Positions 1 through 6,678 of a stretch of DNA of 12,020 bases are shown here, in pieces. How positions within the stretch are numbered: the stretch's first letter is position 1; every line of letters starts with the position of its first letter. The position numbers and the translations under genes are program-made. The notes under the pieces were generated by a model that had not been told where the DNA came from, made no database searches, and saw only the letters and a list, made by a program, of their open reading frames with translations. Origin of the DNA: JAZDLC01 sp043802345. GTDB taxonomy: Bacteria; Planctomycetota; B15-G4; JADJEK01. The stretch lies in assembly GCA_043802345.1 (NCBI GenBank), contig JAZDLC010000141.1, positions 1-12,020 of the forward strand. Direction: 5' to 3'.

Positions 1-818
1 GCGCGCTGGTCGAGGGGGTGTTGCGCACGCTCGACCAGGACGCCAGGGCGTTCCTGAATCTGGCGCGTTACGAAGAGTACGACGCCTTCACTTTCGGCCA
101 CTCGATCCGCGTCTGCGCCCTGGCCGTGCTTTTTGCCAGGGACCTTTCAAGCGACGACGAACTGGTCCGGAGAATCGGCGTCGCCAGCGTTCTGCATGAC
201 GTCGGCAAGGCGCGGCTCCCGTTCGAGCTCCTCCACTCGAAAGGCGTTTTCACGGCTGACGAGCGGCGCGAAATGCAAAAGCACACCATCTTCGGCGGCG
301 AGCTGCTGGCGGAGATGGAAGAGTGCGACCCGATGGCGATCGCGGTCGCGTTCGGGCATCACCGCACCGAGGATGGCCGGGGATATCCGCAGACAGCGGT
401 GCCGCTGCCGCTGTCTGCGGCCACGCGCATCGTCAAGATCTGTGACGTCTACGAGGCCTTGACGGCGCTGCGCCCGTACAAACCGCGGGTTTCGCCGGCG
501 ACCGCGTATCGCACGATGCTGGAGATGGAGGGACACTTCGAGCCGAGGCTGCTGCGCCGCTTCATCAAGCTCAATGGGATCTACCCGACCGGGTCACGGG
601 TGGTCCTGAGCAGCGGAGAGGTGGCCATGGTCGAGCGGCAGACATCTCGCCCCGAGAGCCCGGTCGTCGAGGTCGAGACCACGATCGATGGCGAGGAGCT
701 GGAGAGGCGGCAGCGTCGTCTGGTCGATCTCAGCCTGGAGAAGGGAGCGTCTCCGCTCGCGGTCGTGGGGGAGGCCGCGGACTTGAGCCGCAACGAGCTG
801 TACACCTGCTCGAGGTAG
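1..818 (+). CDS. HD-GYP domain protein, predicted cyclic-di-GMP phosphodiesterase (5' end outside window)
   Basis: The reading frame is open from the first complete codon at position 3 to the TAG at 816-818, so the N-terminus lies upstream of the window. Counting residue 1 from the TTG at 18, the HD-GYP landmarks are: a GHS histidine (H28), the HDVGK motif (H60, D61, K64), H89, the HH..DGRGYP signature (H114, H115, D119, G122-Y123-P124), and the late aspartate in KICDVYEALT (D143). Proteins with this domain hydrolyse cyclic-di-GMP to pGpG or GMP at a metal centre in the cytoplasm, and all the usual histidine and aspartate ligands are present. The glutamate that normally follows the second histidine of the GYP signature is arginine here (HHR). 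Residues about 186-240 form the small tail (YPTGSRVVLSSGEVAMV) that often follows this domain. The missing N-terminal part may hold a sensory or receiver domain. The next gene on the same strand starts 97 bases on, so co-transcription is possible but not shown. The family call is secure; the enzymatic activity is inferred. Confidence 0.9.
   Translation, partial: ALVEGVLRTLDQDARAFLNLARYEEYDAFTFGHSIRVCALAVLFARDLSSDDELVRRIGVASVLHDVGKARLPFELLHSKGVFTADERREMQKHTIFGGELLAEMEECDPMAIAVAFGHHRTEDGRGYPQTAVPLPLSAATRIVKICDVYEALTALRPYKPRVSPATAYRTMLEMEGHFEPRLLRRFIKLNGIYPTGSRVVLSSGEVAMVERQTSRPESPVVEVETTIDGEELERRQRRLVDLSLEKGASPLAVVGEAADLSRNELYTCSR
387..420. repeat. Perfect 13-bp inverted repeat inside the HD-GYP gene
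   Basis: CCGCAGACAGCGG (387-399) is followed after 8 bases by its exact reverse complement CCGCTGTCTGCGG (408-420). In RNA this would form a 13-bp, mostly G-C stem with an 8-base loop. It lies in the codons just after the GYP signature, in the P-Q-T-A-V-P-L-P-L-S-A stretch, and does not disrupt the frame. There is no U-tract after it, so it is not a typical intrinsic terminator. The symmetry is seen directly; any role is unknown. Confidence 0.75.
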
Positions 819-907
819 CTGCGGCGCGGCGGAACGCGGGTCCGAGGAACGTGGTGCCTGAGCGCGCGAATGTCTACGATCCGGGATGGCGTACCATCCA
901 GCGGAAC

Positions 908-912
908 GGAGG
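908..912 (+). promoter_or_regulatory. Ribosome binding site that decides the start of the 916-3465 gene
   Basis: GGAGG lies three bases before the ATG at 916. The spacing is short but the match to the anti-Shine-Dalgarno is full. The alternative in-frame ATG at 886 has no comparable site, and it would put a ten-residue polar stretch before the basic n-region of the hydrophobic segment. ATG 916 is therefore preferred. Confidence 0.55.
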
Positions 913-915
913 CAT

Positions 916-3465
916 ATGAAGATCCAGCGCGCCCGCATCCGCCTGAGTGCCATCATCTTCCTGCTGGCCCTGGCGGTGGTCAGCGCGGTCTGGTTCGGCC
1001 TGCGTGATGCTGGCGGTCCGGCGGGCTCTGGGGATTCCGAGGCCGGGGCCGAGGTGGAATCGGTTGCCGGAGGGGTTACGCCGCAGGCTGATTCGTCGGG
1101 GGTGCTTGGATCGGATGCGGTGAGCAGCGATGGCCCTGGCCGGGAGGAGATCGAAGGCGGGGCGACCGAGGTCGGGAGCGCGGCGCGACCGGCTGGGAGC
1201 GTCTCCGGCAGGGTGGTCGATTCGGCCGGACGTCCGTTGGCCGGAGTGACGGTAAAAGAGGAGTGGTGGGGCTCCTTGCCGCACGCGGATCCGGTCAAAT
1301 CGGGGCCGGACGGGTCCTTCCGCCTGGAGGGTCTTCGGAGGACTCTTGTCACCATCCTGGCGGAGATGGAGGGACTGGCAATGCGGTGGACGCCGGGGAG
1401 AACGATTGTCAAACCCGGCGAGGAGGTGAGTGGTGTCGAGATCGTCATGTTCCCGGACCGACCGATTCGTGGGCGGATCGCGTCTGCCGTGGGACTTCCC
1501 GTGTCCGGAGCCTCCGTGAGATGTGGGGAGGAGCGATTCGGGCATGCGTGGCCTGTCACTGATGCAGTCTCTGATGCTGTCGGACGCTTCAAACTCGGCC
1601 CGATTCCTGATGTGGGGACGTACGAGATCAAGGTCTCCGCTTCGGGTTATCGTCCGGTGGAGAGGAGCCGGGTCGAGCCGGGTGCGTCGCTCGAAATCGA
1701 ACTGACCGCGACGGGTCGGATCGAAGTCGTGCCGGTCAGCGAGGACACTGGGAAGCCGGTCAGGCCGGCGCGCCTCGTCGTGATGGCTGTTTCCGGAGAC
1801 GAGCACGTCGAGGACGGGAGTGGGATGCGACTCGTTGGACGCTTCGAGGCGGAGCAGGAGGGAATCGAGGTCGGGCCGGATCGCTACGCCGTTCCCACCG
1901 ACGGGAGCGGGCGGTTCCGCGTGCGGGTCGAGGCGGATGGTTTTCTTCCGGGCTGGACTGACGTGGTGAAGATGGAAGGGGCCGAGGATGTCGGGCCCTT
2001 CACCGTCTTGATGGATCGGGGCGGCGGGATCCGGGGCGTCGTGGTGCTCGCGGAGACCGGAGAGCCGATCGCGGGGGCAGTGGTCCAACTGGCCGTCCGC
2101 GGCGCCGAGTCGGTGACCAACGGAAGAACCTGGTCGGGAACGAATCGCCAGAGGTTCTTCCAGAAAGCGCAGCGAAGGACCAACGGACAGGGACAATTCG
2201 CTTTCGATGTTCTCCCCGTGGATCGGTATGCGATTCGCGCGCAGGCAGAGGGGTATCCGGCAGTGCTGGTGGAAGATCTGGAAGCACGCCGCGGCGACGA
2301 GTCGGAACCGATCCGGATCGAGATCCCGGAAGGGGGCGCGCTGTTCGGCACGGTGATCGGTCTGGATGGGAAGCCGCAGGCCAACGCGAAGGTCGTGGCG
2401 CGCCAGGCGAGCGGGTTCGGTGTTTCTGTCGCGACAGACGGAGAGGGCGATTACCGGATCTCCCCGCTGGCGCCCGGCTTCTACCGGGTGGAGCTGGCCG
2501 AAACTCCGAGATGGCGGTGGACGTGGTTCTATCTGGATCGCGTTTCCGGAGGAAGCTCCTCGTCAAGTTCGGACGAGTACCCCGTGGAGGTCCGCTCCGG
2601 ACAGGAGGTGCGGATCGACCTCGATCAGAGGGCGGGAAAGGGTGCTGTCGCGGGGACGATTCTGTTCAACGGACGGCCGCAGAAGGATCTGGAGGTCCGC
2701 GCACTCCCCGCCGGCGAGCCGGGACGGGAGAAACGGATCGACGCGTCGACGTGGGACAGGCTGCCGGTTCTCGCGCGCTCCGATGCCAGTGGCTTCTTCC
2801 GGATCGAGGGGATCCCCGCGGGCACCTGGGACCTGCTGGTGACAGGTCGGATGCGGACTCCCCTGGCGACGCGGAGGATCGAGGTCAGGGCGGGTGCCGA
2901 GGAGACGGTCGACCTCAGCGTGGCGGCATGCCGCCTTCGCGGCGAGGTCGTCGATGCCGGGACCGGCATGCCCGTCCCGGGCGCGACGGTCCGTGCCACG
3001 CGGATCCAGGACGCTGAGGACCAACGTAACTCGTGGAAAGGCTTCACCAGCCGGACGGGCGAGTTCGCCTCCGGCCTCCTGCCCGTGGGTGACTACACCA
3101 TCGAGGCCAGGACGGAGTCGAGCATTTCCAGCCAGGAGCGGGTCTCGCTCGGCGAAGGCGAGGAGCGGTCGCTGCGGCTGACGCTCGAGCCCGCTGGATC
3201 GCTCCGCGTCGCGATTCAGCCGGCCGGCTGGATCCGCCGCGACCTCACCCTTCGTCTGACGGACGAGTCGACCGGCGAAGAGCACCCAATCCTGCATGAG
3301 CGCACCGAGCCGGACGGCAGCCTGCTTCTTCTGAGCATCCGACCCGGCACGTACAGGTTGTTGGTTCGCCACGACTCACTCGGAAGGTCGGCCAGTGCGA
3401 CGGTGAAGGTCGAACGGAAGAGGGAGACGTTTGCCACCATGACCCTGGAACATGAGGACGTCTGA
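916..3465 (+). CDS. Membrane-anchored or secreted protein with about eight CarboxypepD_reg-like modules
   Basis: This is an 849-residue protein. The N-terminus is basic (K2, R5, R7, R9) and precedes a hydrophobic segment at about 10-29, so the protein should sit N-in with the rest outside the cytoplasm. A V-S-A before W26 also permits signal peptide cleavage, so it could be released. Residues about 30-92 are a low-complexity linker rich in Gly, Ala, Ser and Asp/Glu. Then come repeated beta-sandwich units of the carboxypeptidase-regulatory-like (transthyretin-like) type. Each opens with a G-x-V/I-x-G-x-V strand and a G-x-P-x-x-G/A-A-x-V turn and closes with a T-D-x-x-G-x-F...L-x-P-G-x-Y motif. 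Closing motifs lie near residues 129-140, 219-238, 328-343, 422-440, 507-525, 622-640, 711-729 and 797-815. A run of six serines (about 547-552) lies in the fifth unit. No enzymatic domain is visible. Such modules usually serve as binding or spacer domains, so the function here is unknown. The gene converges on the 3480-6569 gene with only 14 bases between stop codons. It resembles the outer halves of the two sigma fusions. Confidence 0.85.
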   Translation: MKIQRARIRLSAIIFLLALAVVSAVWFGLRDAGGPAGSGDSEAGAEVESVAGGVTPQADSSGVLGSDAVSSDGPGREEIEGGATEVGSAARPAGSVSGRVVDSAGRPLAGVTVKEEWWGSLPHADPVKSGPDGSFRLEGLRRTLVTILAEMEGLAMRWTPGRTIVKPGEEVSGVEIVMFPDRPIRGRIASAVGLPVSGASVRCGEERFGHAWPVTDAVSDAVGRFKLGPIPDVGTYEIKVSASGYRPVERSRVEPGASLEIELTATGRIEVVPVSEDTGKPVRPARLVVMAVSGDEHVEDGSGMRLVGRFEAEQEGIEVGPDRYAVPTDGSGRFRVRVEADGFLPGWTDVVKMEGAEDVGPFTVLMDRGGGIRGVVVLAETGEPIAGAVVQLAVRGAESVTNGRTWSGTNRQRFFQKAQRRTNGQGQFAFDVLPVDRYAIRAQAEGYPAVLVEDLEARRGDESEPIRIEIPEGGALFGTVIGLDGKPQANAKVVARQASGFGVSVATDGEGDYRISPLAPGFYRVELAETPRWRWTWFYLDRVSGGSSSSSSDEYPVEVRSGQEVRIDLDQRAGKGAVAGTILFNGRPQKDLEVRALPAGEPGREKRIDASTWDRLPVLARSDASGFFRIEGIPAGTWDLLVTGRMRTPLATRRIEVRAGAEETVDLSVAACRLRGEVVDAGTGMPVPGATVRATRIQDAEDQRNSWKGFTSRTGEFASGLLPVGDYTIEARTESSISSQERVSLGEGEERSLRLTLEPAGSLRVAIQPAGWIRRDLTLRLTDESTGEEHPILHERTEPDGSLLLLSIRPGTYRLLVRHDSLGRSASATVKVERKRETFATMTLEHEDV

Positions 3466-3479
3466 CCTGCTGACGCCGG

Positions 3480-6400
3480 CTACTCGAGTTCGAGCGGGGT
3501 CGTCTCGTTGGCCGTGACATGCACCCGGGAAATGCCGCTCGGAGTGCGAACGAACAGTTCACCCGCGGGCGCGAGTGGCAGATGGAACGACCCATCAGGC
3601 GCGGTGTCGACCCTCCCGATGAGGCGACTGCCATCCGCGTTCGGGCGATAGAACCGGATGCGTGCCTTCTGCGGCTTGCCGGACCATTGCCCGGCGATGC
3701 TGCCTGATCCCGTCGCGAAGTCGAAGTTCTGGGTCCCGTACTCAAGGCGCACGCGATGTTCGATGGCGACCTCGCTCTGGCCTGTCATGTCGCGGTGCAC
3801 GATGCGCACGACGCACGCTCCGGGACTTGGAAGAACGAGGCGATAGGTTGCATCCGGGAGGATCGGGCTCGTGGCAAGCACCCGCCCGTACGAGTCGAGC
3901 GGATCATGCGTCTCAGGATCGCACGAGACCACACGCCAGGCGTCCCAATTCGGGAAGTCGAGAAGGAGCGCTTCCCATCCGGGTCCAGGCACATCTCCCA
4001 AGCGAACCGTCCCGGTCAGGACACACTGGTTCTCGATTCGCTCCGACAGATCGAAGCGCGTCACCTCTCCTTCATGAACCCTGCAGTTCGAGGGAATCGG
4101 CGTGTCATGAGGGAGTCCGGAGGCGGACCAGCGTCTCGGATTGAAGTCGGCGTCCCGTAGTTCCACCTGCCAGGGGCCGGGCATCAAGTGATCAAGCCGA
4201 TATGCCCCTTCCGCGTTTGTCCGAGTGGACACCGGAAACGCATCCCCTCGGGAAGCCGCCACGACGATGCCGGATCGAGAGCGGCCCTCGGACACGAAGA
4301 CGTTGCCCTCGATGGCGCCGCCGGCAGACAGTTCGAGGATGAGGGGGGTCGAAGGCGGAGCTTCGAGCGTCTTGATCGGGCCGACCTCCGCCGGGGCGAG
4401 GCCGGGAGACGAGGCGCGCACGTACACCGCCTGGTCTTCCGGCACGAGAGGAATGCGGAAGGCTCCGTCTGAGTCGGTTGCTGTCCGGGTCGTCGGCCTG
4501 GATTGACGAATGGGAAACCGGTGCAGATTCATGACGCTGCGTGCACTGGCAACGGTCACCGCGGCACCCTCAACAGGGCGGCCGGAAACCCGGACAATCC
4601 CGTTCAGGTGCGGCAACGGTTCAAGAGCCAGGTCGATCCGAGCCGGCGGGGCGAGTGGATCGAACGGCCCGGACTGCGAGCTGACCCTGTACCCCTCGGC
4701 CGAACCAGTCACACCGAAGGGGCAGTTCGGGATGGGGAACGAGAGTTGACCCGAATCGTCACTCGCCGCTGTCACCGGTTGACCGAAACCACCGCCCTCG
4801 ACCTCGAGCCAGAGCGCGGCATTCGCGCCCTCAATCGGCTGCCGGTCGCTTGCATCGCTGAGGAGAATGGTCCCGTACGAGGTCTCGGGGAGCTTCAGGC
4901 GTACGTCCAGGGTTCCGGCCTTCACATTCTCCACAGTCGCCATGCGACCGGCCTGCAGCAACTGGAATGCGTGAGCTTCACCCTCGGCAGCGCGAATCCG
5001 AAAGCGGCCTTGCGCATCTGTCAGAATCGACGAAACGTAGGTGCCAACGCTGCCGCCGTCCTGCACCCTGATCTGGTGACTGATGAAGGCGCTCGGGAGC
5101 GGCGAACCGTCGGCCTCCTGTGCCACGCCTTCGATGAAGTGTGTCGGCCCGATGGCGTCGAGGATGACCCTGACATCTCTGAGCGGATGCCCAGGGATGA
5201 CTCCTACCGGATCGCTGCGAGACCAGAGTGAATCGTTCGCCGCAGCGTAGACGCGACACCAGCCAGCAGGGACTCCAACCAGCCGAACCGCACCGTCCGC
5301 TCGCGTCGTGGCGGGGAGGACGTCAGATGATCCACCGCCTTGTTTCCGCCAGAAAGCACCGCAGGCGACTTCTCCGCAAGTGACGGTCGCCTTGTTGATC
5401 GGGAGACCTGAACTGTCCGTGACCACTCCAGAGATCGAACCCGCAGCATTCAGGATCAAATCGCCGAGTTCCAGGTCATCACCGTTTTCACAGAAGGTCT
5501 CGAGGGTTCTCGCCACGCGATCGTCCTGCTCGAGACGCAGGCGGATGTCCTGGTACTCCTGGTCGACGAGCGGCTCCTCCCAGGTGAAGCGTCCATCGAC
5601 TCCCGTGCGGATCCTGTCACGCAGTGGGGCTTCGACCTTCTGCCGACCCGCCAGGGGTCTTCCCGGAGGCAGCCAGCGGATCGTCACACCTCCAAGCGGT
5701 TCTCCCATCTCGCCCAGGCAGCGGCCGATGACCTTGAAGGACGGCTTGCTGACGAGGTGGGAGGGCGTAGTTCCTGATGGAGCGATGCCGACCTCCTCCC
5801 GAAGCACCTTCTCGAGACGCTTTGCCCCATTGCCGTCGGTGGCGGTCGGGGCCGGCTCCGCAGCCGACGCTGCCTCGTCCCTGTTCTGCGGATCGGCCGG
5901 CGCAGAGTCCGGCAGCAGGTAGACTGCGACCAAGGCGAGCACTCCCGCGGCGGCCACGACGATTGCGGACTTGACGGTCATGAGAGCTCCTCCGGCAACC
6001 ATCGTCAATGCAAGCGGCCGGTCTAGTTGCATCGCCGGGAGTAGAAGCGCCCCCAGTACCTTCTGACCGCGGTCGCCCTTCTCGGAGAGGCGCTCCCGCA
6101 GTTGGTCGAGCCCGCGTTTCAATCGCCAGCGGGCCGTGCCCTCGGGAACGCCCATTCGCTCTGCGACTGCGGCACTCGAGAGGCCCTCCGCATACCGCAA
6201 CAACACCGTCGTCCGGTACGGTTCACCGAGCTGGACCAGCGCGTTCGCCAGTCGGCCCACGCTTTCGGCGCGAGCCACGACGTCAACGGTCGGCGGCGCC
6301 TCGATATCTCCGTCCAGGAGTTTCCGCCCTACAGTTCGCCGCGCCGCCGCCCGGTGCCGGAGCCGGGCGAAGTTGCGCACAACAGTGGTGAGCCAGGCCC

Positions 6401-6569
6401 GGAGAGGGCGGCCCGTATCGGGCCGGCGCTCCAGCGCCTTGAGCCAGGTCTGTTGGGCGATGTCGTCGGCCGACTGATCGTCGTGAACCAGGGAATGCGC
6501 CAGACGCCGGAGCCACTCAACGTGCTGCTCCAGATCACCGGCTTCAAGGGTCGTTGGATCGAGTGACAT
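3480..6569 (-). CDS. ECF-type sigma factor fused to a transmembrane helix and about eight CarboxypepD_reg-like modules
   Basis: This is a 1029-residue fusion. Sigma region 2 is at about 12-80: ADDIAQQTWLKAL matches region 2.2, and RAWLTTVVRNFARLRHRAAARR, split across 57-78, is the 2.3-2.4 DNA-melting and -10 recognition part. Sigma region 4 is at about 103-163 and ends in a helix-turn-helix (SSAAVAERMGVPEGTARWRL) expected to read the -35 box. A hydrophobic helix follows at about 199-219 (SAIVVAAAGVLALVAVYLL); a weaker hydrophobic stretch lies at 171-197. After an Ala/Pro/Asp linker (220-275) come about eight CarboxypepD_reg-like units, with closing motifs near 322-334, 422-440, 517-530, 603-620, 698-717, 784-802, 898-921 and 989-1007. 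About 80% of the protein should therefore lie outside the cytoplasm, with the sigma domains inside. Ten cysteines lie in the outer part and none in the sigma part. No anti-sigma gene is adjacent. The frame stays open upstream to an ATG at 6923, but the sigma domain begins properly at 6569, which has a ribosome binding site and avoids overlap with the divergent gene. The target promoters and the signal are unknown. Confidence 0.9.
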   Translation of the reverse strand: MSLDPTTLEAGDLEQHVEWLRRLAHSLVHDDQSADDIAQQTWLKALERRPDTGRPLRAWLTTVVRNFARLRHRAAARRTVGRKLLDGDIEAPPTVDVVARAESVGRLANALVQLGEPYRTTVLLRYAEGLSSAAVAERMGVPEGTARWRLKRGLDQLRERLSEKGDRGQKVLGALLLPAMQLDRPLALTMVAGGALMTVKSAIVVAAAGVLALVAVYLLPDSAPADPQNRDEAASAAEPAPTATDGNGAKRLEKVLREEVGIAPSGTTPSHLVSKPSFKVIGRCLGEMGEPLGGVTIRWLPPGRPLAGRQKVEAPLRDRIRTGVDGRFTWEEPLVDQEYQDIRLRLEQDDRVARTLETFCENGDDLELGDLILNAAGSISGVVTDSSGLPINKATVTCGEVACGAFWRKQGGGSSDVLPATTRADGAVRLVGVPAGWCRVYAAANDSLWSRSDPVGVIPGHPLRDVRVILDAIGPTHFIEGVAQEADGSPLPSAFISHQIRVQDGGSVGTYVSSILTDAQGRFRIRAAEGEAHAFQLLQAGRMATVENVKAGTLDVRLKLPETSYGTILLSDASDRQPIEGANAALWLEVEGGGFGQPVTAASDDSGQLSFPIPNCPFGVTGSAEGYRVSSQSGPFDPLAPPARIDLALEPLPHLNGIVRVSGRPVEGAAVTVASARSVMNLHRFPIRQSRPTTRTATDSDGAFRIPLVPEDQAVYVRASSPGLAPAEVGPIKTLEAPPSTPLILELSAGGAIEGNVFVSEGRSRSGIVVAASRGDAFPVSTRTNAEGAYRLDHLMPGPWQVELRDADFNPRRWSASGLPHDTPIPSNCRVHEGEVTRFDLSERIENQCVLTGTVRLGDVPGPGWEALLLDFPNWDAWRVVSCDPETHDPLDSYGRVLATSPILPDATYRLVLPSPGACVVRIVHRDMTGQSEVAIEHRVRLEYGTQNFDFATGSGSIAGQWSGKPQKARIRFYRPNADGSRLIGRVDTAPDGSFHLPLAPAGELFVRTPSGISRVHVTANETTPLELE

Positions 6570-6678
6570 GGTTCCTCGGACAGTGTCATGCCGCAGCATC
6601 GAATCTGTTGGCTTGAATCCGCCTCGCAGCATGAAAAAGCTAGAATTGACGCCGCGTTCCCGGGAGTCGATCGCATGG
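6570..6678. promoter_or_regulatory. Divergent promoter region between the two sigma-factor fusions
   Basis: These 109 bases separate two head-to-head start codons and must hold the promoters of both genes, unless those lie inside coding sequence. The stretch around 6631-6650 (ATGAAAAAGCTAGAATTGAC) is clearly less GC-rich than its surroundings. On the plus strand TAGAAT at 6641-6646 resembles a -10 box and would place a transcript start about 25 bases before the ATG at 6679. No -35 at 16-18 bases from it is convincing. I found no GGAAC...GTC pair with ECF-like spacing on either strand. The promoter assignment is inference from position. Confidence 0.4.
6572..6577 (-). promoter_or_regulatory. 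Ribosome binding site for the 3480-6569 gene
   Basis: On the minus strand GAGGAA (6577 down to 6572) precedes the ATG at 6569-6567 by two bases. It supports this start over the in-frame ATG at 6599, ten codons upstream, and over the more distant ATG at 6923. Spacing is short, as it is for the gene starting at 916. Confidence 0.5.

Noticed and set aside
18..20. TTG at 18 as the true start of the HD-GYP gene
   Set aside because: The frame stays open to the left edge in the same style (A-L-V-E-G-V), the typical helix before the domain is already under way, and there is no ribosome binding site within view.
846..874. GGAAC (846-850) and GTC (872-874) as an ECF-type promoter for the 916-3465 gene
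   Set aside because: The gap is 21 bases, several more than usual for ECF promoters, and the rest of the boxes do not match.
886..915. Earlier ATG at 886 for the first module protein
   Set aside because: It has no good ribosome binding site, and GGAGG lies just before ATG 916, which gives a normal basic start to the hydrophobic segment.
594..2196. Long minus-strand open frames across the first module gene
   Set aside because: They are rich in Arg, Pro and Ser as expected for the complement of GC-rich coding DNA, have no recognisable domain, and overlap a clearly real plus-strand gene.
3519..5231. Several plus-strand open frames inside the minus-strand sigma fusion
   Set aside because: They show no family resemblance, overlap each other in two frames, and sit over continuous module-encoding sequence on the minus strand.
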